Positions 1 through 8,055 are shown, counted from the first letter of the stretch. The stretch is DNA of 64,000 nucleotides from a virus (IMGVR_UViG_3300030329_006583:203119-267118); one strand, 5' to 3'. Numbers and translations are program-made. Notes: a model not told the origin generated them from the sequence alone.

Positions 1-436
1 TTTTGCCTGACTCAGCACCGGTACGCATACCCAATGATTCATCCTCTTTATCATCATATCCCTGGTGGCCTTCTTCCATATCGTCCTCTGCCAGGTTTTC
101 TTCAACCAATTGGCGAATTCGTTGGCGTAAAGCGGCCTGCTTATTTAATTTCGCTTTTTCTTCTTTTACTATTTGGCGCAGCTGCCTCCTACCCAAGGCT
201 CGGCCTCGGCGGCGACGAGACTCATGTTTTTCTCTTTCATGTTCCAGCTCTTCTTCGTGAGCGCGCTCCATCTCTTCCCGATCATCCTTAATGTCTTTCT
301 CAAGATTATCAATATGATCCTTGTCATCATCAATGTTTTTACGAAGATTATCCAGCTCATCACTGATGCTATCCTCGGCAAGGCGCCGAACTTCTTCCTT
401 TACGATTTTTCTCAATTGTCTCTTTGTGATTCTCAT
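1..436 (-). CDS. Tagged coiled-coil protein, C-terminus beyond left edge
   Basis: First 145 codons of a gene that runs off the left edge. It opens with MRITKRQLRKIVKEEVRRL, the helix shared by about two dozen proteins of this window. Residues 25-80 are a very charged coiled coil rich in D, E, K and R. Two further helix copies follow at about residues 83-93 (RRQLRQIVKEE) and 104-117 (RQRIRQLVEENLAE). The ATG overlaps the TGA of the upstream gene (ATGA), so translation is probably coupled. No enzyme domain is visible; an internal virion protein is only a guess. Confidence 0.8.
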   Translation of the reverse strand, partial: MRITKRQLRKIVKEEVRRLAEDSISDELDNLRKNIDDDKDHIDNLEKDIKDDREEMERAHEEELEHEREKHESRRRRGRALGRRQLRQIVKEEKAKLNKQAALRQRIRQLVEENLAEDDMEEGHQGYDDKEDESLGMRTGAESGK

Positions 437-726
437 CCTCTCATTCTCCTTGCCATTCCCAGCTGTTGTCCCACATTTTGCGCATCAACAGTATCCCCTT
501 GATCCAAATCCTGTTGGCGCTGTTGTGTTAATTTCTTAACTTGATCCGCCGAGGCTTGTTCCTCGTCGACATCATCTCCACTTAATGAAGTATCCATTCC
601 CATGTCACCCACGGCAAGAAAACCTTCATCATCATCACTTTTCTCCTGGGGGGCTGTATAACCCACAACCTGTTCCCGCAGAATCTCCCTTATTACATTT
701 CGCAATCTGTACTCTGTAACTCTCAT
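433..726 (-). CDS. Small tagged protein, acidic middle
   Basis: 97-residue protein starting with the shared helix (MRVTEYRLRNVIREILREQ), then an Asp/Glu-rich linker (residues 28-60) and a Gln-rich end. It overlaps both neighbours by ATGA junctions, so it belongs to one translationally coupled series. The tag ends in ILRE, a possible [L/I]-x-E cleavage site. I do not recognise a domain behind the tag. Confidence 0.75.
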   Translation of the reverse strand: MRVTEYRLRNVIREILREQVVGYTAPQEKSDDDEGFLAVGDMGMDTSLSGDDVDEEQASADQVKKLTQQRQQDLDQGDTVDAQNVGQQLGMARRMRG

Positions 727-1016
727 GCAGTTGTCACCCTACCTATTAACATCATACTGTCACCCTCCGTATCGCCACCTATAATTACGGAGCGTATCTT
801 TTGGCACAATCCCTTTACCCATTCTTTCAAACCCAATCGTTTTGTGGGTACCGGAATTTGCATACATTGTTTGGTATAGGCTTTCATAATAAAACGGGCG
901 GCCAAACGAGAACCATATTTTTTAGCAATTACATGAACAATTTGTTGGGTTTTTGGGTTTAACTCAACAAACATCTCACGTAATTCTGACCTGGTTGGCA
1001 ATTGCCTGTTTTTCAT
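723..1016 (-). CDS. Small basic hypothetical protein
   Basis: 97 residues from the ATG that follows the upstream TAA by one base (MKNRQLPTRSELREMF); a start 18 bases further upstream is possible but lies inside the previous gene. The sequence is basic, with a helix at residues 8-30 and a KKYGSRLAARFIMKAYTKQ stretch. It overlaps the downstream gene as ATGA. It has no clear tag, although SELREMFVELN is faintly similar. Function unknown. Confidence 0.65.
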   Translation of the reverse strand: MKNRQLPTRSELREMFVELNPKTQQIVHVIAKKYGSRLAARFIMKAYTKQCMQIPVPTKRLGLKEWVKGLCQKIRSVIIGGDTEGDSMMLIGRVTTA

Positions 1017-1017
1017 T

Positions 1018-1269
1018 TTATTCACCGTAATCACTTATCAACTCGCTGGCATTTTGTTTGCGGGCCCTATCTGCTGCGGCTTGTAAAAAATCAGCCATAG
1101 TAATACCAGCTAACGCCGGTGCTTGTTCCACCGAGATGTCATCGCGTACTAGTCGAATGGCCTCATCTAAATACATGTGGAAAATATCGGTAACATGATC
1201 CCGAGCTGCCTCAGTGTTAAATTGTTCATGAATTATTTTTTGAAGTTGTTTACGAGTAATTTTCATCAT
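1018..1269 (-). CDS. Small tagged protein
   Basis: 83-residue protein with the shared helix MKITRKQLQKIIHEQFNTE at its start. Two ATGs are adjacent; GAGG lies 5 and 8 bases upstream of them, and the second gives the canonical MKIT start. The remainder is helical (residues 25-78) with no recognised domain. It is the first gene after a 167-base gap that holds a terminator-like hairpin. Confidence 0.75.
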   Translation of the reverse strand: MMKITRKQLQKIIHEQFNTEAARDHVTDIFHMYLDEAIRLVRDDISVEQAPALAGITMADFLQAAADRARKQNASELISDYGE

Positions 1270-1394
1270 TTTAACCTCAGTTTTTCACGCTACATGTGAC
1301 CGGCTAAAACGATATTCAGGTATGCCAGTCTCATTTTATTTTAACGTGGGCGCAGACTCACTATCCCACCGGTTTAATACCACCAATTTAAATA

Positions 1395-1420
1395 TAACAA
1401 AAGGTGACATTAATGCCACC
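1395..1420 (-). terminator. Hairpin followed by a T-rich tail
   Basis: On the minus strand the near-palindrome GGTGGCATTAATGTCACC (1403-1420) is followed by TTTTGTTAT. It lies between the small membrane protein gene ending at 1437 and the tagged gene starting at 1269. The remaining gap to 1270 holds nothing else I recognise. The stem is short and the T-run interrupted, so the call is moderate. Confidence 0.45.
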
Positions 1421-1436
1421 CTTTATTCAATAAAAA

Positions 1437-1544
1437 TTATTGCCCTGTAATCTTCTTAAGCTGGGCCATACACCATTTTAGGCCAACCCATGCAAAAGGG
1501 GCCACCACGGAACCCACAAGGGCACCCCACATAAACTCTGTCAT
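1437..1544 (-). CDS. 35-residue membrane microprotein
   Basis: Short gene with a strong ribosome site (AGGAGG, 6 bases before ATG) and a TAA stop. The product is one hydrophobic segment (MTEFMWGALVGSVVAPFAWV) followed by a short basic tail ending KKITGQ, consistent with a single-span inner-membrane protein. The good ribosome site and its place between two genes on the same strand support it. Role unknown; small holin-like or membrane-modulating proteins look like this. Confidence 0.65.
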   Translation of the reverse strand: MTEFMWGALVGSVVAPFAWVGLKWCMAQLKKITGQ

Positions 1545-1610
1545 AATACACCTCCTACCTAATATTACAAATAATATTTAAAACATAAATATCAAAATTA
1601 CAATTCTTTA

Positions 1611-2441
1611 TTACGCCGGCTTACCAAACCCATCTTCACTTGCATTAACAATGTGGTGATTGAGTTCATAGGCATGATTTAATATTTCATCCGCATATCT
1701 CTCTATGCGGTTCACCAAAGATACGGGAACACCGCGTTCAAATAATCCGGTTTTCCCCAATCTCTCTACCACCGCATCTGTTACATCATTGACCCGACGT
1801 GAATGTAACATATCGGATTCTAAATTTTCCTTTAATAAACCCTTTATGACACTTCGCAATAAGGATTCATTTTGACTATCTTCTACAACCTCCAATATAG
1901 CCCTCCAGTGACTTGGGCTAATACCGGAAGGTATTCCACCACTTGCAGATTGTAAAGCCATGAGTGCATCCCCGTATTTCTTTATTTGCCGTGGACTGGG
2001 ATTGCTGAGAAGGTTGTGCAACATATCTGCCAATTTTACCTTTAGCGATGCCGAATCTCCCAATAAGGACAATACATAATCCTGATACGGCACATTCTTT
2101 TCATGGGTCAATTGACGTACCACACGTAATGCCTCCCGCCCGGATTGCACATCCCCGAATGAAGCGGTGATCATTGAGCTCAGATCCTCTGAGGATTTTA
2201 TATTCCCTAATTCAATTGCATCTTCGAGGGTATCATGTAAAAGAGCAATTGCGCATAGTGTTTGATCCTCTGGGTAGTATTTTTCTATTATCTTAGCAAC
2301 GGCCATGGGATGCTCAATATAGGGTTCCCCACTGCGCCTAGTTTGTCCTAGGTGTGCTAGCTGTGCCGTTGCCATGGCATCATCAACATCGGCGCTAGCC
2401 ATACCACAAATTTCACTAATATATTGGCGCAATAGTTTCAT
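1611..2441 (-). CDS. Tagged HD-domain (p)ppGpp hydrolase-like protein
   Basis: 276 residues. After a tag (MKLLRQYISEICG) comes an HD domain of the RelA/SpoT hydrolase type: the RxSGEPYxEHP block (H44), HD at 69-70 (ALLHDTLED) and KLADMLHNL (D139) are the expected metal ligands. No synthetase domain follows, so it would be a small alarmone hydrolase. A second tag-like helix (ESLLRSVIKGLLKENLE, ~192-208) separates the HD domain from a 65-residue unknown tail. The start overlaps the upstream stop (ATGA). Substrate is inferred from family resemblance; other nucleotide substrates are possible. Confidence 0.75.
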   Translation of the reverse strand: MKLLRQYISEICGMASADVDDAMATAQLAHLGQTRRSGEPYIEHPMAVAKIIEKYYPEDQTLCAIALLHDTLEDAIELGNIKSSEDLSSMITASFGDVQSGREALRVVRQLTHEKNVPYQDYVLSLLGDSASLKVKLADMLHNLLSNPSPRQIKKYGDALMALQSASGGIPSGISPSHWRAILEVVEDSQNESLLRSVIKGLLKENLESDMLHSRRVNDVTDAVVERLGKTGLFERGVPVSLVNRIERYADEILNHAYELNHHIVNASEDGFGKPA

Positions 2442-3463
2442 CCTTCAATCTCCGGTATACCTGTTATCCTGTGACCGGGTCGGACCCCATTCCTTTTAAA
2501 CCAACCGCGGTTCATCTCCAATGCGCATCGGGCAGGGCCATTCGAATAAGTATGTTCCTCCGTGAAGGGTTCCATGTCCTCAATGTTTAAAATATACCCA
2601 TCATCATCCGTATACGCAATAGACAAGGGGAGAGGTGTGTTCCTCATCCAGAAAGATCTTTGATTAGAATCTGGAAAAACAAACAGCATCCCGCTATCTT
2701 CCCCCATCCCGCGACGGAACATTAGGCCCTGTTGACGAGTGGCAGGGGTTGAAGCAATCTCAGTATCGACCTGTATGCCATTTACCATCACCCCCTCAGA
2801 CAATGTTGTAGTTGTTTTGGTTGCGTACCTGACCTCACCCTCATAGATGAACTCATCAACCTGATTAAACCCCAACCCCTGCGCTTCTCCCAATATCTCA
2901 ACTTCAGCCATGCACTCATTTCGAGCACCACCCACCAAATCAGCGCCATTCCACTTTGGTAATTCATCTTCTAAATCGGGAACCCAAAAACCATAGTCTT
3001 CAAGCTCGTCAAACAGAAGCTCGCTAACACCAATCGCTTCTACGTCTTCTTCTTCCAGCTCCTGGATATCTCGGATGTCTTTATCAATCATGTACTTAAC
3101 AATCTCTACAATCGATGATCGATCAAAACACACACTTGAATCCATCACGTCTCGAAAGAAACCGTAGCCCTTATCGAAGAAAGTTGATTTTGATAGCAAT
3201 TCATCGTATGTCTCTTCATCCCAATCCAACTTTTCAAAGTAAAAGTCTTTCAAGGCAGACTCTGATATCATACCGAGCGTGTCTTCACCGTTATAAAGAA
3301 ATAGCACACGGGAATAATTCTCTGCTGCCTCACGAAGCATATCACCGATATCAAAAGGAGTGTTGCTTTCGTACTCAGGCTGGATATCTACTACGACAAG
3401 ACTGCCTTTCGATCCCTGCTCTTGCTCTAGCAATACCCTTATGTATTCGCGGAGTAGTTTCAT
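2438..3463 (-). CDS. Tagged isochorismatase-like / DUF192 fusion
   Basis: 341 residues in three parts. Residues 1-15 are the tag MKLLREYIRVLLEQE. Residues ~20-205 resemble a cysteine hydrolase of the isochorismatase fold (VVVDIQ with D26, and GGARNECMAEV with C184). Residues ~225-335 are a DUF192 domain (QQGLMFRRGM, GMLFVFP, SFWMRNTPLPLSIAY). DUF192 has no agreed activity. The middle assignment is less certain than the DUF192 one. ATGA overlap with the next gene. Confidence 0.65.
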   Translation of the reverse strand: MKLLREYIRVLLEQEQGSKGSLVVVDIQPEYESNTPFDIGDMLREAAENYSRVLFLYNGEDTLGMISESALKDFYFEKLDWDEETYDELLSKSTFFDKGYGFFRDVMDSSVCFDRSSIVEIVKYMIDKDIRDIQELEEEDVEAIGVSELLFDELEDYGFWVPDLEDELPKWNGADLVGGARNECMAEVEILGEAQGLGFNQVDEFIYEGEVRYATKTTTTLSEGVMVNGIQVDTEIASTPATRQQGLMFRRGMGEDSGMLFVFPDSNQRSFWMRNTPLPLSIAYTDDDGYILNIEDMEPFTEEHTYSNGPARCALEMNRGWFKRNGVRPGHRITGIPEIEG

Positions 3464-3903
3464 TTTTCTGGAACCCCCAATAGCTTTTCACATTCATCAG
3501 CCAAAATACTCAATTTTAGGGCGGTCAACCTGACATGTTCAATGAAACCCCTTTGGTGAAATGTTTTCCATGCCTGGTGATTATCTGATTTCATGCGGTC
3601 AAAAATCTTATCGATACCAAGGGCATTACACAAAGAAAAGGAAAACTGAAATGCTGCCTCGCTGTAATCTTCATCCCTAAGTGCCAACAGACCTTTCTCT
3701 GCCGATCTTTTTACTTCACCATATAAAAGTGATACACATTCTGGATTATTTTTAATTTCGCAGGTAAGATTAGGCGAACATGCCCTGTACTCTAGTTCTC
3801 CAAAATACTCGATGGTTACCTGCGTATTGCCTTCCAGGTAATTAGTTTTGGGAGTGCAGGAACAAAAAAGTAGCAACAGCGTTATTAGTAAAGCCCTTAT
3901 CAT
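3460..3903 (-). CDS. Putative lipoprotein
   Basis: 147 residues with a classic lipoprotein signal: MIRALLITLLLLFCSC, lipobox LFCS/C, mature Cys16. The rest is helical and Cys-containing (CSPNLTCEI, PECVSL). It is one of the few untagged genes in the left cluster and overlaps the tagged gene that follows. A phage-encoded lipoprotein could act in superinfection exclusion or lysis, but nothing here decides that. Confidence 0.7.
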   Translation of the reverse strand: MIRALLITLLLLFCSCTPKTNYLEGNTQVTIEYFGELEYRACSPNLTCEIKNNPECVSLLYGEVKRSAEKGLLALRDEDYSEAAFQFSFSLCNALGIDKIFDRMKSDNHQAWKTFHQRGFIEHVRLTALKLSILADECEKLLGVPEK

Positions 3904-3930
3904 CTATTAATCCTCCCTGCCAGTGGGTTT

Positions 3931-4284
3931 TCACCATGGCCCGTGTTGACCCGTCTTCAAACAGTTAACCACCGTTTCCTCGGCAGTATATTCCCGTCGG
4001 ATTTCGGGCTGGAACATGTCATAATAAATATCACGTGGAATTCCTTCTGGCTTGGTATAACTTGACTGCCAGTCAAACACAGTGTCACCTTTCTCCACCC
4101 ACGCATGATCCACAGTTTCCCCAGAGAACTTATCAGTGACCTGCCCATGCACCACCTTAAACTTGGAAAGATCGCTGAATTCTTCATCTGTGGTACCCTG
4201 GGCCATCTTTATTGCGTGTGGATAGCATTGGCCGATTGCTTTTTCCACTAGTAAGGCTCTTATGTACTCACGCAATAGATTCAC
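3931..4284 (-). CDS. Tagged small protein with possible Cys-His-Asp triad
   Basis: 117 residues starting at a GTG that overlaps the upstream TGA (GTGA). Tag MNLLREYIRALLVE, then QCYPHAIKMA (C20), VVHGQV and DHAWVEKGDTVFDW (H60, D71). The order Cys ... His-Ala-Trp ... Asp recalls transglutaminase-like or papain-like folds, but the domain is very short and I infer the triad only from spacing. Function unproven. Confidence 0.6.
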   Translation of the reverse strand: MNLLREYIRALLVEKAIGQCYPHAIKMAQGTTDEEFSDLSKFKVVHGQVTDKFSGETVDHAWVEKGDTVFDWQSSYTKPEGIPRDIYYDMFQPEIRREYTAEETVVNCLKTGQHGPW

Positions 4285-4889
4285 TTTATCACCCCGGCCG
4301 AAGCAAAATCTACAATGTTAATCCCCAGCCCTTCGGTTTCTTCAGACACAACAGACATCAAGTTATCCGGAACCATTATCTCCTTAATTGACCAATTGTC
4401 AACCAAGGCTTCGTTAGCAGAACCAGGAATAAAATCTTTGGAATCAAGAACAAGAAAACCGGGTGACAACAACTCATCCATGTCATGATAGGTACCTTTG
4501 TTTACCCCAGAAGACTGTGCCCTATGTTCTCCTCCTACCCTAGCCGCCGTGGACCCATATCCCGTATTTAGATCCTCATTTGATAATAGGGTTATCCTTC
4601 CATCGATAACCAACCCGACCATAGAAAGCTCATAGCTTTCTGGGTTTATCTGCCCTGGCAAATAAGCTCGAACACTCAATTCATTTCTGGAACCTACGTT
4701 AATTGTTTGCATTAATTTTTGTGGCCTAACCCAATGAACTGTTACTAGCGAGTCAAGAAACTGTTGGTCAGCATTCTTTGCGTAATACTGCTTTATTTCC
4801 CGACCGGTTTTTAGAGCTAACAAATCACGCTCATCTGCTTCGGCAGTTTCGACCAACAATTCCCTTATATATTCACGTAGTAATTTCAT
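4281..4889 (-). CDS. Tagged protein of unknown function
   Basis: 202 residues with the clearest form of the tag, MKLLREYIRELLVE, followed by TAEADE; LVE is a good [L/I]-x-E site. The body is mixed alpha/beta with VHWVRPQKLMQT, SMVGLVIDGRITLLSN and a late EALVDNWSIKEIMVPD block. I do not recognise the family. It sits between two other tagged genes and overlaps the one downstream. Confidence 0.7.
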   Translation of the reverse strand: MKLLREYIRELLVETAEADERDLLALKTGREIKQYYAKNADQQFLDSLVTVHWVRPQKLMQTINVGSRNELSVRAYLPGQINPESYELSMVGLVIDGRITLLSNEDLNTGYGSTAARVGGEHRAQSSGVNKGTYHDMDELLSPGFLVLDSKDFIPGSANEALVDNWSIKEIMVPDNLMSVVSEETEGLGINIVDFASAGVIK

Positions 4890-5173
4890 TTCTTGCCCCT
4901 GATCTTAACCCATGTGCCCCACATTAACGGAACAGCTAACCAATGCAAGCATAATAACCATGCTGCAGGAGCACCGGCATAAAAAGATGGATGAACTGTC
5001 TTTCCCAAGAATATGAAGAGAGCGGGAAACCCAACGTCTTCAATAATTTCCCACAACAAGAATATGACAACGAATGCCAGACCGTTCTCTTTGAGAAAGC
5101 CTTTTAATTTCTCAATAGAAAAATGCTCAAATTTATGAACTAGGCGATCTTTTGTCCACTGAAATAACTTCAT
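4886..5173 (-). CDS. Small integral membrane protein
   Basis: 95 residues. A basic amphipathic start (residues 1-28) is followed by two hydrophobic segments, about 31-58 and 66-88, and a KIRGKK end, so two membrane spans with positive ends are likely. It overlaps the next tagged gene. No family recognised. Confidence 0.65.
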   Translation of the reverse strand: MKLFQWTKDRLVHKFEHFSIEKLKGFLKENGLAFVVIFLLWEIIEDVGFPALFIFLGKTVHPSFYAGAPAAWLLCLHWLAVPLMWGTWVKIRGKK

Positions 5174-6021
5174 TAATAATATTTTGCCCCCATAACATTA
5201 ACATCAGGATACTGCTTTTCCATCTTTTCTTTCAGATGGCCTATCGCGGGGGTCATCATCTTCCCAAAGTCAATAATGCTAGCAGGCTTTGCATACATGC
5301 TGAAAAACTTGTCAACAAGCCGGGTCGCTACTTTTTGGCCACCTTTATCTCCCCGGGTTTTCATATAATCAATATACCAGTAATCCGGCCCTCGTTGGTG
5401 ATAATCTAAAAACCCGATGATGCAAACGTCGCTCACCCCTGGGATTATCTCATCTAGCACTGGTTTTTTAAGTTTTCTTCTGCCACCCTTTGTACGTTTT
5501 CGCCACCTTTCAATTTCTGCGAAATAGTGATCATGAGGCCTCGGGGGATCTGTGACAGAAGAATCACATAAGGCCAAACGTTTCACATTGCCAGAACTGT
5601 GATATTGGAGCGGAGAATCAACTTCACGGAACTCAATTCCCTCTGTCAAAATTCCCCTGACAACTTGACGTACAGACTCTTTCGCATGGGGTGTATCGTT
5701 AATCGTTTTAAGCTTGGCCATGTCAACACCAGAAATGCCGGTCAGATCAGCAATCAGATCATCTATGGTATAACCATCACCTCGCTCAAACCGAACCACC
5801 AGATCGGCCATCTGCTTTCCTTCAGGTGCAGGACGAAGCGAAGCATCCTGGCGCACCGTTATCACATCCGGCAGTCCCCGAATCTTTGTGAGAATGTGTT
5901 CCATGGTAGGCTTATCAGGAGAATCAATGCTGACTCGCACTGTTACGGAGAGATCATCTAACACTGGTTCAGCAGCCGTTTGTTCCAATAAGCCCCTTAT
6001 GTACTCGCGTAGTAGTTTCAT
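5173..6021 (-). CDS. Tagged protein with GNAT-like C-terminal domain
   Basis: 282 residues from the ATG in the TAATG junction with the upstream gene; this start gives MKLLREYIRGLLEQ, as in its siblings. Residues ~20-105 form an alpha/beta domain, and a second tag-like helix (ESVRQVVRGILTEG) lies at ~112-125. The last ~95 residues (DVCIIGFLDYH, RGDKGGQKVATRLVDKFF) have the look of a GNAT acetyltransferase acyl-CoA loop, but key motifs are weak. Function is tentative. Confidence 0.55.
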   Translation of the reverse strand: MKLLREYIRGLLEQTAAEPVLDDLSVTVRVSIDSPDKPTMEHILTKIRGLPDVITVRQDASLRPAPEGKQMADLVVRFERGDGYTIDDLIADLTGISGVDMAKLKTINDTPHAKESVRQVVRGILTEGIEFREVDSPLQYHSSGNVKRLALCDSSVTDPPRPHDHYFAEIERWRKRTKGGRRKLKKPVLDEIIPGVSDVCIIGFLDYHQRGPDYWYIDYMKTRGDKGGQKVATRLVDKFFSMYAKPASIIDFGKMMTPAIGHLKEKMEKQYPDVNVMGAKYY

Positions 6022-7100
6022 TACCATTCCCCCGCTTGTTTGGCCCTGGTACGCATGTGTTCCGGAGTCAATGTGTTAGGAAATGTCTTAACTACATCGA
6101 CTGCACCCTTCGATAAAAAGATCGCCTGCTGTGGTTCATTTTTGTGAATCAAGCCGGTACTGCGATCATAAAAGGCGTCCATACCGATCCCTCTCAATAT
6201 GGCGTTCCACTTTCCAATAGGGGCAGCTGCCTTATCACCGGCACCTGGACTCCCACCTGCTATCATCTTTGTCAATAGCCATATGAGATCAATAGGCCTC
6301 TTTCGGGCTTTCTTTTGTGCCTCTTCATATATGGCAGAATTTCTCATGATCGCCGTTATGGGATTAATTCCTTGGGCCACAGCCTCCTCTACCTTCTGCA
6401 CCTCATCTTCAAATGAGGTACCTGATAAACCAAATCTCTCCACGGTTTCCTGTGTATACAATTGTTTCATCGCATCATATTGCTCTGAAAGTGTGAACTC
6501 AGGTGACGTCACCAAATTTGCTCCTGCGCTGGTTTTTAATATTGAAATGAAAGGTTGTTGTGTAGCAAAAGGCAATCGTTCAGAACCTTTAGGCGAAGTA
6601 AGTTGTTGAACTGTTTTGGGAAAGAGGGGGTAAGCATAAATTCCGGCGGGTGTGTTATAATCAGAGCCGGGGTTGACACCCACCTTATTAATGGCTGTGA
6701 AAGTAATATAATATTCCGGCTTTTCCGATGAATTCCCATCGGCATATGATTGCAATTCATTTTCAAGGGTAGGAAGTTCCACACCTTCTTTATCGGCACG
6801 ACGGGCCTCAGCCAATGTCATTTGTATATACTTGCGCAAGAGCTTCTCATTCATCTTTCCTGTCATCCTCTCCAACATGTCCATGGCCTCTTCCCTGGTT
6901 ACAAAGTAATCACCCTCAATGGTGTAGGGTTTCTCTGAGCCATCAGGTAGAATATAACCTGTACCCACATAAAACCCGTTGGAATTTTGCATCACCTGTA
7001 ATTCTGTGGGACCAAATCCTGGCCGGTGCGGCTTGGGCGACCCTGCCTTTTGAAGTAAAGAATTTCTAAACCACTTAATTTGAAAACCCTTTGGCCACAT
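6021..7100 (-). CDS. Protein with tag at residue 83; possibly two products
   Basis: 359-residue frame. Residues 1-80 form a small domain (GFGPTELQVMQNSNGFYVG, VTREEAMDMLERM). At residue 83 an ATG (6854) with AGGAAAG just upstream begins a perfect tag, MNEKLLRKYIQMTLAEARRAD. The rest contains VGVNPGSDYNTPAGIYAYPL and a C-terminal DLIWLLTKMIAGG block. Either the tag is internal to one protein, or a separate 277-residue tagged protein starts at 6854; the ribosome site favours at least some internal initiation. No enzyme family recognised. Confidence 0.6.
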   Translation of the reverse strand: MWPKGFQIKWFRNSLLQKAGSPKPHRPGFGPTELQVMQNSNGFYVGTGYILPDGSEKPYTIEGDYFVTREEAMDMLERMTGKMNEKLLRKYIQMTLAEARRADKEGVELPTLENELQSYADGNSSEKPEYYITFTAINKVGVNPGSDYNTPAGIYAYPLFPKTVQQLTSPKGSERLPFATQQPFISILKTSAGANLVTSPEFTLSEQYDAMKQLYTQETVERFGLSGTSFEDEVQKVEEAVAQGINPITAIMRNSAIYEEAQKKARKRPIDLIWLLTKMIAGGSPGAGDKAAAPIGKWNAILRGIGMDAFYDRSTGLIHKNEPQQAIFLSKGAVDVVKTFPNTLTPEHMRTRAKQAGEW

Positions 7101-7113
7101 AACCTATCCTTCC

Positions 7114-7449
7114 TTACGCAGAAAAAGACGTTCCACACCCACATGTGGAAGTAGCATTGGGGTTACTAAATTCAAACCCGCTTCCGTTCAGCCCACCTGA
7201 CCAATCCAGAACGGTGCCAATCAAAAATAAGTAGCTCTTTTTGTCTACATATAACTTAATTCCGCTCTCAGACGTGTATACCTTATCACCTTCTTGAATC
7301 TCAGTTTCCAATTCCAAGTTATAAGACAAACCTGCACAACCCCCACCTTGTACACCCACCCTTATTCCGTTAGCAGTAGAATTTTCACGTTCCATGATCT
7401 TACGAATCTGTGTTTCTGCATCCGGTGTTATCTCAATGGTTGGTTTCAT
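7114..7449 (-). CDS. iscA: A-type iron-sulfur carrier protein (IscA/ErpA family)
   Basis: 111 residues from the ATG preceded by GGAGAG; a longer frame exists but lies over iscU. It has the family pattern of three cysteines: GGGCAGLSY (C38) and TCGCGTSF (C103, C105). Such proteins accept an Fe-S cluster from IscU and hand it to target proteins. It overlaps the end of iscU, so the two are co-translated. Full length for the family. Confidence 0.92.
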   Translation of the reverse strand: MKPTIEITPDAETQIRKIMERENSTANGIRVGVQGGGCAGLSYNLELETEIQEGDKVYTSESGIKLYVDKKSYLFLIGTVLDWSGGLNGSGFEFSNPNATSTCGCGTSFSA

Positions 7450-7822
7450 TCTTTTCTCTCCAATCTTTGATTGCAGCCTTGATGGCATCCTCCGCCAACA
7501 CGGAACAATGAATCTTGATGGGTGGCAAATTCAATTCCTCGACAATCTCCACGTTTCTTATCTTTTCGGCATTGTCAACTGTCATTCCCTTTACCCACTC
7601 GGTCGCCAGTGAACTAGCGGCAATCGCACTCCCACAACCAAAAGTCTTGAATTTGGCATCTTCAACAATGCCTTCATCATTTACCTTGATTTGCAATTTC
7701 ATAACATCACCACATTCAGGAGCACCGACCAAACCGGTGCCCACTGTAGTGTCTGTTTTATCCATTGATCCAACGTTCCTGGGATTTTTGTAATGTTCAA
7801 GCACTTTATCTGAGTATGCCAT
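7433..7822 (-). CDS. iscU: Iron-sulfur cluster scaffold IscU
   Basis: 129 residues, nearly the size of the bacterial protein. All functional residues are present: C37 and D39 (APECGD), C63 (FGCGSAIA), and H105-C106 in the LPPIKIHCS block bound by HscA. It would assemble [2Fe-2S] clusters using sulfur from a host cysteine desulfurase; no iscS, hscA or fdx is nearby. It is co-transcribed with iscA. DnaK and DnaJ homologues elsewhere in the window could stand in for HscA/HscB, but that is speculation. Confidence 0.95.
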   Translation of the reverse strand: MAYSDKVLEHYKNPRNVGSMDKTDTTVGTGLVGAPECGDVMKLQIKVNDEGIVEDAKFKTFGCGSAIAASSLATEWVKGMTVDNAEKIRNVEIVEELNLPPIKIHCSVLAEDAIKAAIKDWREKNETNH

Positions 7823-7824
7823 TT

Positions 7825-8025
7825 TTAGCTCTTGAGTTTTCTACCTGGTCTTGTTGCATGCTCATGTGTTTTTGATGCTGCCGCTTCAACCATTCTGGCG
7901 GGCACGTTCTTGAGCGTTTTCTTGCCGAACACAATATCATAATGGCCAATGGCACCGTTCCTGTCAAGACTATGCCACACAATTTTACCCACCCTTTTAG
8001 CCGGGATCCCATATGCCTCCTGCAA
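7825..8025 (-). CDS. Downstream half of a tagged gene split by in-frame TGA
   Basis: 66 codons from a possible TTG start; the frame stays open upstream to a TGA at 8056-8058, and beyond that TGA the same frame continues as the tagged peptide at 8059-8184. Residues include IPAKRVGKIVWHSLDRNG and IGHYDIVFGKKTLKNVPARM, a compact beta-rich domain. It has a GGAG-like sequence only inside the coding region, so separate initiation is uncertain. It looks like the body of the tagged protein. Confidence 0.5.
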   Translation of the reverse strand: MQEAYGIPAKRVGKIVWHSLDRNGAIGHYDIVFGKKTLKNVPARMVEAAASKTHEHATRPGRKLKS

Positions 8026-8055
8026 AGCTGAAGACTTCAGCTTACCATGTGTCAG

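Noticed and set aside
4281-4889. ADP-ribosyltransferase like T4 Alt, which also has a packaging tag
   Set aside because: The idea fits the tag, but I could not find a convincing R-S-E triad in the sequence.
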